Below are positions 52,342 to 59,399 of a stretch of 64,000 nt of DNA, piece by piece. The stretch is from assembly GCF_029623955.1 (NCBI RefSeq), contig NZ_JARSBP010000012.1, positions 42,880 through 106,879 on the forward strand. Direction: 5' to 3'. Each line of letters begins with the position of its first letter. The stretch's first letter is position 1. The notes under the pieces were generated by a model, which worked only from the letters and a program-made list of their open reading frames with translations, was not told the origin of the DNA and ran no database searches. The translations under genes were made by a program, and so were the position numbers. Source of the stretch: Mycobacterium sp. 236(2023) (GTDB lineage: Bacteria; Actinomycetota; Actinomycetes; Mycobacteriales; Mycobacteriaceae).

Positions 52342-52916
52342 CGCGCACCTCTGGCCAGCTGAGCGGATTTCGCCTTGAGCGTGGCCTTGTACTTGCGGCG
52401 CTGTTCGGCCGCCATGGCCTCGGCTTCGGCCATCCGGGCGATCATCGGCGCGCGCCAGCAGTGGCAGATCGCAAGCGCCAGCGCGTCGGCGGCGTCGGCG
52501 GGGGTCGGTTTCTGTTGCAGTGCAAGGATTCTCGTTACCATTTCGGTGACCTGCGCCTTGTCCGCCCGACCGTTGCCGGTGACGGCGGCCTTCACTTCGC
52601 TCGGGGTGTGGAAATGCACGTCGATGTCGCGGCGCGCAGCGGCGAGTGCGATCACGCCGCCGGCCTGTGCGGTGCCCATCGCGGTGTTGGCGTTCTGATT
52701 GGCGAACACCCGCTCGACAGCGAGGACGTCGGGTTTGTGGGTGTCGAGCCAGTGCTCGACGGCGTCGCTGATCGCGAGCAGCCGGTGCGCCAGCGGATGG
52801 TCGGACGGGGTCCGCACGACATCGACATCGAGTGCGATCACCTGCCGGCCGCGGCCGCTCTCAATGACCGACAGCCCACACCGGGTCAAACCCGGGTCGA
52901 CTCCCATCACCCGCAC
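52338..52916 (-). CDS. ruvC: Holliday junction resolvase RuvC
   Basis: This 192-residue endonuclease cuts Holliday junctions. Catalytic acids are visible in MGVDPGLTRCG (Asp7 region), VERVFANQN (Glu) and TPADAADALALAICH (paired Asp). The GTG start at 52916 is preceded by GAGGAGGAG, and the N-terminus matches M. tuberculosis RuvC. An SOS box lies 17 bases upstream of the start codon, so ruvCAB should be induced by DNA damage. Confidence 0.97.
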   Translation of the reverse strand: MRVMGVDPGLTRCGLSVIESGRGRQVIALDVDVVRTPSDHPLAHRLLAISDAVEHWLDTHKPDVLAVERVFANQNANTAMGTAQAGGVIALAAARRDIDVHFHTPSEVKAAVTGNGRADKAQVTEMVTRILALQQKPTPADAADALALAICHCWRAPMIARMAEAEAMAAEQRRKYKATLKAKSAQLARGAR

Positions 52917-52933
52917 GCCAGCTCCTCCTCGGA

Positions 52934-52949
52934 CAGAACATTTGTTCGA
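52934..52949. promoter_or_regulatory. LexA/SOS box upstream of ruvC
   Basis: On the ruvC strand the site reads TCGAACAAATGTTCTG. It matches TCGAAC-N4-GTTCGA at 10 of 12 defined positions, with one half perfect. It lies directly upstream of ruvC, which is LexA-controlled in M. tuberculosis as I recall. Confidence 0.85.
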
Positions 52950-52993
52950 GAGCTTAGCTTCCGCAGGGGACACCGCCGGGGAAGGACACGCGT

Positions 52994-53317
52994 TCAGATG
53001 GCGCAATGCCCCGAGCGCCAACCCTGGGACAGCTGCATCACGAGTTCGGCCATCCACCCGCCAGAGCGACGCCAGCCGCGCACCAGTTCGCGCTCGACTT
53101 CCTGGTGATCGCGCTGGACGACGATGACCCACCGCCCGCCGAGGACCTTGGTCAGCAGCCAGAAGGGCCACAGCAGCGCAAACGGCAGGAACAGGACGAG
53201 TCCGATCACCCAGCCGAAGAAGTCGAAGTTGTCGAGCAGCGCCTCCAACGACGGGAACGGCCACAACTTGCGGTGCACCGACCACTGCACGCCCGAAGGA
53301 TCCGTGAGCACTGGCAT
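52994..53317 (-). CDS. Small membrane protein, paralogue of the protein at 55750
   Basis: This 107-residue protein begins with TDPSGVQWSVHRK. A hydrophobic hairpin follows (FFGWVIGLVLFLPFALLWPFWLLTKVLGG, about residues 34-62), then an amphipathic tail (VERELVRGWRRSGGWMAEL). The whole layout recurs in the protein at 55750-56073. I know no function. The ATG at 53317 is chosen because it fits the paralogue's start. It lies upstream of ruvC on the same strand, 77 bases before the ruvC start. Confidence 0.7.
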   Translation of the reverse strand: MPVLTDPSGVQWSVHRKLWPFPSLEALLDNFDFFGWVIGLVLFLPFALLWPFWLLTKVLGGRWVIVVQRDHQEVERELVRGWRRSGGWMAELVMQLSQGWRSGHCAI

Positions 53318-53345
53318 GCGCAGAGCATAGGGGCGCACGCCGGGA

Positions 53346-53765
53346 TTAACCGGCCAATGACACCGCCGGGTAGGTCTCGGTGTAGGACGCCCCGGAGTGG
53401 CCGTAGTACACGCATGTACGCATCTTCAGGTCGACGACGTAGCGCACGACTCCGGCCTGCCATGCGGCCGCCACGAACTCGGGGAAGGTGGTGTTGCCCG
53501 CTTGATCGGCGCGCAGCGCGGCGACGAGCCGGTCCGCATCGAACGCGGGCACCTCCGCGAAGCCGCTGATCAGCGGGGACCCTTGGCTGACGACCGGCCC
53601 CAGGTCGGTGTAGTAGGTGGCCTGCATTGCGGGCAGGTGCCAGACGTTCCGCCGGACACCGGCCTGCCGCAGGGTTTCGGCGAGATACGGAAAGCCCTGT
53701 CGCACAGTCCTGTTGGCTGCCGCTTCTCGCAAGGCCCGCTCCACGTTCGACACACTCTCGGACAT
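53346..53765 (-). CDS. DUF1398 family protein
   Basis: This 139-residue soluble protein resembles the DUF1398 family. A helical N-terminus leads into QGFPYLAETLRQAGVRRNVWHLPAMQATYYTDLGPVV, and then FPEFVAAAWQAGVVRYVVDLKMRTCVYYGHSGASYTETYP. Some relatives are annotated as phage envelope proteins, without experimental support. It diverges from a MarR gene with a palindromic operator between them, so it is probably the regulated target. The start ATG at 53765 has an AGGAAAGGA site. Confidence 0.78.
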   Translation of the reverse strand: MSESVSNVERALREAAANRTVRQGFPYLAETLRQAGVRRNVWHLPAMQATYYTDLGPVVSQGSPLISGFAEVPAFDADRLVAALRADQAGNTTFPEFVAAAWQAGVVRYVVDLKMRTCVYYGHSGASYTETYPAVSLAG

Positions 53766-53814
53766 CGGACATTCCTTTCCTCGCCGGCGTTACACTGACC
53801 ACATATAGCCATAG

Positions 53815-53830
53815 TGACAATATGTTGTCA
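53815..53830. promoter_or_regulatory. TGACAA-N4-TTGTCA palindrome in the DUF1398-marR divergent promoter
   Basis: Six-base perfect arms around TATG lie 20 bases upstream of the marR start and 50 bases from the DUF1398 start. It is a probable MarR-type operator controlling both genes; binding is inferred. Confidence 0.65.
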
Positions 53831-53849
53831 ATTGCAGGAGGAGGCCGCA

Positions 53850-54272
53850 GTGGCCGACGACGTCGCACTGCTGATCGCCGATGTGTACGAGTTGGCCGGC
53901 GCGCTGCGCCGAATCGGCGAGACCACCGCCGCCGCGGAGGGGCAGACGCAGGCGCGCTGGCAACTGCTCAGCGTGGTTTCCGAGAACCCCGAGACGGTGC
54001 CTCGGGCCGCCCGCCGCCTCGGCGTAACCCGCCAAGCGGTGCAGCGCGTCGCCAACGAGCTCGTCGACGGTGGCCTCGCGGAGTTTCGCACCAACCCGGA
54101 TCACCGGACCTCTCCCCTGCTCACACTGACACCGGCAGGGCAAAAGACTTTGGGCGCCATCAATGATCGCGCCCGTGCCCACCATCGCAGCGTGCGGCGC
54201 GACATCGGCGACGACGAGATCCGCACCGCCAGGTCGGTTGTCAGGTCGCTGCTGAGGTCGCTGCCGCAGTGA
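53850..54272 (+). CDS. MarR family transcriptional regulator
   Basis: This 140-residue winged-helix regulator has the recognition helix region VPRAARRLGVTRQAVQRVANELVDGGL and a wing FRTNPDHRTSPLLTLTPAG (about residues 48-95). The GTG start at 53850 follows GGAGGAGG. It probably represses itself and the divergent DUF1398 gene. Its last 32 bases overlap the convergent TetR gene. Confidence 0.88.
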   Translation: MADDVALLIADVYELAGALRRIGETTAAAEGQTQARWQLLSVVSENPETVPRAARRLGVTRQAVQRVANELVDGGLAEFRTNPDHRTSPLLTLTPAGQKTLGAINDRARAHHRSVRRDIGDDEIRTARSVVRSLLRSLPQ

Positions 54273-54858
54273 CATCGGCGCGTGGCGCCAGCGCGATGCC
54301 GCGGTACTGGGGCGCCATCGTCGCCCCCGCCGCCAGCAGCGGTTCGGCGTCACGCATCGCCCGGGCGAGCAGGAAGGCCCCTTCGAGCGCGCCGACGAGC
54401 GCGAAAGTCACTTGTCTGCCCAGGGATTCGTCCAGTCCTCGCGACACGAAGTACGCCGCACCGCCCTCGACCCAGCCGACGAAGATGTCGCGGGTCGTCA
54501 CGCGCAGTTCCTCGACGGTGTCGGATATCTCGCCCGCCACGCTGGCCACGGGGCACATGTTGGCGAATCCCGTGCCGGCCATGTCGTCGGCCGCCTGGGT
54601 GAACACTCCTTCCAGGGCGGCGCCGAGGTCGGTGTAGCCGTCGATGATCGACGGGATCAGCAGTCCGTAGGCGTAGCCCGCATTGGTGAGCGCCTCGCGG
54701 GCGATCTCGACCTTGCCGCCGCGGAAGTGGTGATAGAGCGAACCGATCGGCGCTCCCGACGCGTCGGCGATGTCCTTCATGCCGACACCGGCGTACCCCT
54801 TGTGCCGCATCAGCTCCGCGGCGGCGGTCAGTATTGATTCTCTGGTGGACCTTGCCAT
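54241..54858 (-). CDS. TetR family transcriptional regulator
   Basis: This 205-residue regulator has the TetR DNA-binding domain (YAGVGMKDIADASGAPIGSLYHHFRGGKVEIAREAL, about residues 21-56). Its C-terminal domain includes the segment GFANMCPVASVAGEISD, reminiscent of the LmrA/YxaF subgroup. Two palindromes upstream of its start probably bind it and control the divergent alpha/beta hydrolase. It is convergent with and overlaps the MarR gene. Confidence 0.9.
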   Translation of the reverse strand: MARSTRESILTAAAELMRHKGYAGVGMKDIADASGAPIGSLYHHFRGGKVEIAREALTNAGYAYGLLIPSIIDGYTDLGAALEGVFTQAADDMAGTGFANMCPVASVAGEISDTVEELRVTTRDIFVGWVEGGAAYFVSRGLDESLGRQVTFALVGALEGAFLLARAMRDAEPLLAAGATMAPQYRGIALAPRADVTAAATSAAT

Positions 54859-54878
54859 GCTCGCCTCCTCGTGTCAGG

Positions 54879-54896
54879 CTAGAGCATACGTTCTAG
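54879..54896. promoter_or_regulatory. TetR operator 1 (CTAGAG-N6-TTCTAG)
   Basis: This is the first of two overlapping 18-bp inverted repeats of type CTAGAA-N6-TTCTAG, with one arm mismatch, between the divergent TetR and hydrolase genes. TetR proteins of this subgroup commonly bind such TAGA/TCTA repeats. Confidence 0.6.
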
Positions 54897-54910
54897 AATA
54901 GTCGTTCTAG
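54893..54910. promoter_or_regulatory. TetR operator 2 (CTAGAA-N6-TTCTAG)
   Basis: This is the perfect-arm copy, sharing four bases with operator 1 and ending 10 bases before the hydrolase start codon. It would occlude the hydrolase ribosome-binding and promoter region. Confidence 0.65.
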
Positions 54911-54920
54911 TGGAGGATCG

Positions 54921-55766
54921 ATGAAGTCAGTCCAGGTCAATGCCGGAACGCTCGAATATCGCGAGGAAGGTGACCCCGACGGCCCTCCCGTCGTCCTTCT
55001 GCACGGCCTGCTGATGAACGACACTCAGTGGGATCTGGCACTGCCCCACCTACCATCCGGATTCCGCTATCTCCTGCCGGTCCTGCCGATGGGCGGGCAC
55101 CGGATCGCGATGCGCGCCGACGCCGACCTCACGCTGCCCGGGATGAACGGGATCGTCGCCGATTTTCTCGACGCGCTCGACCTCGACGACGTCACGCTCG
55201 TCATCTCCGACTGGGGCGGGCCGCTGTTCCTGACCGACCTCGGCCGCGACCGCAGAGTGGGCCGGTTGGTCGTCTGCCCGGCGGAGGCCTTCGACAACTT
55301 TCCGCCGGGCTTTCCCGGCAAGGTCGCCTGGCTGGCCAGCCGCACCACCGGCACCGTCTGGCTGGCGATGCGTCAGCTCAAGATCGGCTGGCTGCGCCGC
55401 CAGTGGCTGATGTTCGGGATGATGTCGAAAAAGCCGGTCCCGCAACCGATTTTCGACAACTGGGTCCAGGCCGCGCTCGCCGACAAGATGGTTCGCCGAG
55501 ACCTCGTCAAGTACTGCCGCACCACGTTCGTCGACGAGGACCTCATCAGGGCGACGAACCGGCTGGCGGAATTCGACCGGCCGGCGCTGGTGTTGTGGAC
55601 CGACAACCCGGTGATGCCCGCCGATCACGGCCGCCGGCTCGCCGACCTGCTGCCGCAGGGCCGCCTGCAGACCATCGACGACGCTTACGTGCTGGTCATG
55701 CTGGACCAGCCGGAACGCACAGCGGCGGCGATCGGCCAGTTCCTGACGGTCACCGCTGCTCGGTGA
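54921..55766 (+). CDS. Alpha/beta hydrolase (haloalkane dehalogenase-like, His lost)
   Basis: This 281-residue alpha/beta hydrolase has the nucleophile elbow VISDWGGP. Asp97 takes the place of the usual Ser, as in haloalkane dehalogenases and epoxide hydrolases. The oxyanion segment is LLHGLLMND. At the expected catalytic His near the C-terminus the sequence reads IDDAYVLVMLDQPE, so Tyr256 replaces His. The enzyme may therefore be inactive as a hydrolase or use altered chemistry. The ATG at 54921 follows TGGAGG. It is controlled by the divergent TetR protein, to judge from the operators. Its end overlaps the convergent small membrane-protein gene by 17 bases. Confidence 0.82.
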   Translation: MKSVQVNAGTLEYREEGDPDGPPVVLLHGLLMNDTQWDLALPHLPSGFRYLLPVLPMGGHRIAMRADADLTLPGMNGIVADFLDALDLDDVTLVISDWGGPLFLTDLGRDRRVGRLVVCPAEAFDNFPPGFPGKVAWLASRTTGTVWLAMRQLKIGWLRRQWLMFGMMSKKPVPQPIFDNWVQAALADKMVRRDLVKYCRTTFVDEDLIRATNRLAEFDRPALVLWTDNPVMPADHGRRLADLLPQGRLQTIDDAYVLVMLDQPERTAAAIGQFLTVTAAR

Positions 55767-56073
55767 GTTCCACGGTGTGAGCCAGAGTGCCCGCCTGCGC
55801 CTGCTGGGCGAGTTCGGCGACGCGCTGACCGGACTTGCCCCATCCCCGCACCTGCTCGCGGCTGACCTGAGTTCCCGCTCGCTCGACGATGATGGTCCAG
55901 GACGCCCCGAGCCATTTGGAAGCCAGCCAGAACGGCCACATCACCATGAACGGCAACACGATCAGGAAGATCAGCGCGTCGAGGGTCGCGAACCCGGTCT
56001 CCCAGGGCACGGTCTTCCACCACCAGCGTCGGACTCTCCACTCGACACCGTCGGGATCTGTCACCTTCTCCAT
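55750..56073 (-). CDS. Small membrane protein, paralogue of the protein at 52994
   Basis: This 107-residue protein shares its plan with the protein at 52994-53317. It opens with TDPDGVEWRVRRWW, then a hydrophobic hairpin (LDALIFLIVLPFMVMWPFWLASKWLGASW), and then VSREQVRGWGKSGQRVAELA. The ATG at 56073 fits the paralogue's start and has GGAAAG 11 bases before it; a GTG at 56085 is also possible. No function is known. It follows yebC in the same direction, 72 bases away. Confidence 0.7.
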   Translation of the reverse strand: MEKVTDPDGVEWRVRRWWWKTVPWETGFATLDALIFLIVLPFMVMWPFWLASKWLGASWTIIVERAGTQVSREQVRGWGKSGQRVAELAQQAQAGTLAHTVELTEQR

Positions 56074-56145
56074 ACGGATAGTCACTTTCCGATCGCCGTT
56101 CAGACGATCGGATTATGCACTCCGCAACATGCCTGAGGCGCTGAT

Positions 56146-56901
56146 TCACTCCTCGTCGAGCTGTGCGGCGACATCGTCGGGGATGTCGACGTTGGTGTAG
56201 ACGTCCTGCACGTCGTCGCTGTCCTCCAGCGCATCGACAAGCTTGAGGACTTTGCGGGCACCTTCCAGGTCGACCGCCACCGACACCGACGGTTGGAAGC
56301 TGGCCTCCGCGGAGTCGTATTCGATGCCGGCATCCTGCAGCGCGGTGCGCACGGCCACCAGATCGGTAGGCTCCGAGATGATCTCGAAGGTCTCACCGTG
56401 GTCGTTGACGTCCTCGGCGCCGGCCTCCAGCACCGCGGTCAAGACGTCGTCCTCGGTCAGACCGTTCTTTTCCAGCGTCACGACCCCCTTGCGGGTGAAC
56501 AGGTAGGACACCGAACCCGGATCGGCCATGTTGCCGCCGTTGCGGGTCATCGCGACGCGCACCTCGCCGGCCGCGCGGTTCTTGTTGTCCGTCAGGCACT
56601 CGACGAGGATCGCGACACCGTTGGGTCCGTAGCCCTCGTAGGTGATTGTCTGCCAGTCGGCGCCGCCGGCTTCTTCGCCCGCGCCGCGCTTGCGGGCGCG
56701 CTCGATGTTGTCGTTGGGCACCGAGTTCTTCTTGGCCTTCTGAATCGCGTCGTACAGCGTCGGGTTCCCGCCGGGGTCTCCACCACCGGTCCGAGCCGCC
56801 ACCTCGATGTTCTTGATCAGCTTGGCGAAGTTCTTACCGCGACGCGCGTCGATCACGGCCTTCTTGTGCTTGGTGGTGGCCCACTTGGAATGGCCGCTCA
56901 T
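56146..56901 (-). CDS. YebC/TACO1-type translation or transcription factor
   Basis: This 251-residue protein of the YebC family opens with MSGHSKWATTKHKKAVIDARRGKNFAKLIKNIEVAAR and has the NVERARKRG-like NIERARKRGAGEE motif, YEGYGPNGVAILVE and a C-terminal acidic end. Recent work on YebC-family proteins links them to translation of difficult sequences, and older work to transcriptional regulation; which applies here is unknown. Linkage to ruvC is widespread in bacteria. Confidence 0.95.
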   Translation of the reverse strand: MSGHSKWATTKHKKAVIDARRGKNFAKLIKNIEVAARTGGGDPGGNPTLYDAIQKAKKNSVPNDNIERARKRGAGEEAGGADWQTITYEGYGPNGVAILVECLTDNKNRAAGEVRVAMTRNGGNMADPGSVSYLFTRKGVVTLEKNGLTEDDVLTAVLEAGAEDVNDHGETFEIISEPTDLVAVRTALQDAGIEYDSAEASFQPSVSVAVDLEGARKVLKLVDALEDSDDVQDVYTNVDIPDDVAAQLDEE

Positions 56902-56955
56902 GCACACCTCTTCTTGGTTCTACGTCAAAGTCCGATTGACCAGTCTACGTGGCGG

Positions 56956-57558
56956 TCAGCCCAGGTCGTCCTCGATGTAGCGCTGCAGGTTCGGGGCCAC
57001 CGCGGCGACGAGAGCGTCATCGCCCATCGACGCGACCGGTTCGATGGACCAGACGTAGCGCATCATCGCCAGGCCCATGATCTGCGACGAGATCAGGCCG
57101 CTCCGTGTCATGCGCTCGTCGTCGTCGCTGCCGAGCTGCAAGACACCCATCAAGCTGCGCTCCACGACGAGACGCAACTTCTCCCGGGTGGCCGCCTCGT
57201 GGGCGGCGGTCTGCAGGATCGCCCGCAGGACGGGACCGATCTCGTCGTCGGCCCACGCGCTCAGCATCAGGCGCACGAGTGCTTCACCCAGTTGAGGAAT
57301 CGGGGTGGTCCACGTCGCCGCCACGTTGTCCAGCCAGCGCTGCGGGGGCGCGGTGGCCGCGTCCAGGAGCGCCTCTTTGGAGCCGAAGTAGTGGTACACC
57401 AGCGCCGGATCGACGTCGGCGGCGCGAGCAACAGCACGCATTGTCGTCCCGGCGTAACCCGTGTCGGCGAACGCCTCGCGCGCCGCGACGAGGATCCGCG
57501 CCGACAGCACGCCGCGTTCGTCCCGGGGACCTGGGGTGATCTTGGGCACGAGCCTCAT
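56956..57558 (-). CDS. TetR family transcriptional regulator
   Basis: This 200-residue regulator has a DNA-binding domain (YAGTTMRAVARAADVDPALVYHYFGSKEALLDAA, about residues 35-68) and a TetR_C-type ligand domain with DDEIGPVLRAILQTAAHE and MGLAMMRYVWSIEP. The ATG at 57558 is chosen because upstream in-frame sequence overlaps the divergent hydrolase. A perfect palindrome lies between the two start codons and is the likely operator. Confidence 0.9.
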   Translation of the reverse strand: MRLVPKITPGPRDERGVLSARILVAAREAFADTGYAGTTMRAVARAADVDPALVYHYFGSKEALLDAATAPPQRWLDNVAATWTTPIPQLGEALVRLMLSAWADDEIGPVLRAILQTAAHEAATREKLRLVVERSLMGVLQLGSDDDERMTRSGLISSQIMGLAMMRYVWSIEPVASMGDDALVAAVAPNLQRYIEDDLG

Positions 57559-57582
57559 CTTAGCGCGAGTCTCACGTTGCGT

Positions 57583-57596
57583 TGAAACTAGTTTCA
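57583..57596. promoter_or_regulatory. TGAAACTAGTTTCA operator between tetR and the CocE-type hydrolase
   Basis: This perfect 14-bp palindrome is 25 bases from the TetR start and 17 bases from the hydrolase ATG. Outer TCACG and CGTGA elements extend the symmetry. The hydrolase lacks a clear ribosome binding site, so its message may be leaderless with the operator over its promoter. Confidence 0.7.
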
Positions 57597-57612
57597 CCGT
57601 AGCGTGAAATTC

Positions 57613-59331
57613 ATGAGCACGGAACGCCGCCTCAACGGCCCCCAGGACACGGGCCGCGAGTACCGCAACCTCAGCCGACCGCGGTACGGCGTCAGTCACC
57701 TCACCAACCAGCACGTCGCGATGCGGGACGGTGCCGACCTGATGGCCGACGTCCACCACCCCAGCACGCGCGGCAGGTACCCGGCGCTGATCGCCGCATC
57801 GCCCTACCCGCGCCAGATGCAGGACCTCGGCGCGCCAGCCGGCTTCGTCGAGGCCGGCGCGACCGACTTCTGGGTGTCCCGCGGCTACGTCCACGTCATC
57901 GCCAACGTCCGCGGCACCGGCGGCTCGGGCGGCACGTTCGGCTTCTTCGATGCCCAGGAGCGCCGCGACATGTACGACCTCGTGGAGTGGGCCGCTGCGC
58001 AGCCCTGGTGCGACGGCAACGTCGGCATGATCGGCATCAGCTACTTCGCGATGACACAACTGGAGGCCGCGGTCGAACGACCACCGCACCTGAAGGCGAT
58101 CTTCCCCGTCGCTGTGACTGCCGACCTGTACGACGCCGCCTCACATCACGGCCTGACGAGTTCGTCGTTCATCACGCCCTTCCTGTCGATGATGGGCCTG
58201 ACGTCCGATCGCAGCGACGCGTTCTGGCGGCGCAACCCGGTGATCACGCTCGCGCGGCGGGTGCTGAACACGCCGAAACTGCACGAGAAGTTCGCCACGA
58301 TGAACGGTGAAGCCGCCGTGACGATGATGCGCGGACTGCTCAAACTCCCCCACAACCCGCACCCGTGGGACGACCTGTGGCTCGACACGATGGTCAAGCA
58401 TCCGGTGCGCGATTCGTGGTGGGAGGAACGCAATGTGCTGCCGCTGCTCGCCGATGTCGACATCCCTGTCTACCTCGGGTGTGACTGGGAGAACGTGCCG
58501 CTGCACCTGCCGTCGACGTTCAGCGCATGGAAAGCGTTGCAGCACAACCCGAATGTGCGGATGGCGATGCTCGGGAAGTTCGGTCTCACCTGGCCGTGGG
58601 AGAGCCTGCACACCGAGGCGCTGGCGTGGTTCGACCATTGGCTGGGCGGCGCCGACACCGGAATCATGGACGGCCCGCCGGTGCGCTACGTGCTGCCGGG
58701 TGCCGACGGCTGGCATGCGAGCCCCACGTGGCCGCCCGCGGCAACTCACCTGCACTGGGCGTTGCGTGCCGACGGCGGACTGGCGGACGAGGAAGGAATC
58801 CGGGGGTCCCGCGACTACCTCACCCTTGGCGCCGGCCTGAACCGGGCCAAGGCCAGTCCGATCGATCCGCCATCGTCCCTGATGTGGACATCGCCCGCCC
58901 TGGACCACGATCTCGACGTCGTCGGCGCGATCGAACTGCGGCTGGAGGCGTCGGCGACCGCGACCGATACGGCGTGGATCGCGACGCTGCAGGATGTCGC
59001 GCCCGACGGAGAGGTCACCGACGTCACCGCGGGATGGGTGCGGGCCAGCCTGCGCACCGTCGACGAGGCCGCCAGCGCCGAAGGCGCTCCAGCGTTGCCC
59101 TGCGACCAGGCCGTCGCGGTACCCGTCGGCGAGGTGGTGACCTATCGAGTTCCACTGGTGCCCAACGCTCGCCGCTTCGAGGCCGGACACCGGGTGCGGC
59201 TGGTGCTCAGCAGCGACGACCAGGACCCTGACAGTCCGGCGATCATGAACTTTCGGCATGCCAGCGTCGGAACCAGCACCGTGAACACCGTCAGTTCGGC
59301 ATCCCGTCTACTTCTGCCCGTACTCAATTGA
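57613..59331 (+). CDS. CocE/NonD family hydrolase (X-Pro dipeptidyl-peptidase fold)
   Basis: This 572-residue serine hydrolase resembles cocaine esterase and related acyl hydrolases. The N-terminal domain has SPYPRQ, VIANVRGTGGSGG and the elbow IGISYFAM, where Ala replaces the usual final Gly of G-x-S-Y-x-G. The C-terminal jelly-roll domain has GAIELRLEASATATDTAW and LVPNARRFEAGHRVRLVLSSDD. I chose the ATG at 57613; a GTG at 57604 is in frame. Substrate is unknown. Control by the divergent TetR protein is likely. Confidence 0.88.
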   Translation: MSTERRLNGPQDTGREYRNLSRPRYGVSHLTNQHVAMRDGADLMADVHHPSTRGRYPALIAASPYPRQMQDLGAPAGFVEAGATDFWVSRGYVHVIANVRGTGGSGGTFGFFDAQERRDMYDLVEWAAAQPWCDGNVGMIGISYFAMTQLEAAVERPPHLKAIFPVAVTADLYDAASHHGLTSSSFITPFLSMMGLTSDRSDAFWRRNPVITLARRVLNTPKLHEKFATMNGEAAVTMMRGLLKLPHNPHPWDDLWLDTMVKHPVRDSWWEERNVLPLLADVDIPVYLGCDWENVPLHLPSTFSAWKALQHNPNVRMAMLGKFGLTWPWESLHTEALAWFDHWLGGADTGIMDGPPVRYVLPGADGWHASPTWPPAATHLHWALRADGGLADEEGIRGSRDYLTLGAGLNRAKASPIDPPSSLMWTSPALDHDLDVVGAIELRLEASATATDTAWIATLQDVAPDGEVTDVTAGWVRASLRTVDEAASAEGAPALPCDQAVAVPVGEVVTYRVPLVPNARRFEAGHRVRLVLSSDDQDPDSPAIMNFRHASVGTSTVNTVSSASRLLLPVLN

Positions 59332-59373
59332 CGTCGGCGACTGTTAGCTGAGCCACACCCCCTGGCGGCTTAT

Positions 59374-59389
59374 CTTACTCCGGAGTAAG
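59374..59389. promoter_or_regulatory. CTTACTCCGGAGTAAG palindrome upstream of an acyl-CoA dehydrogenase
   Basis: This perfect 16-bp palindrome lies 10 bases before the acyl-CoA dehydrogenase start codon, a strong operator candidate for a TetR-type repressor. The regulator is unknown; the nearest TetR gene has a different palindrome upstream of it. Confidence 0.65.
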
Positions 59390-59399
59390 GTGCTGTTGC

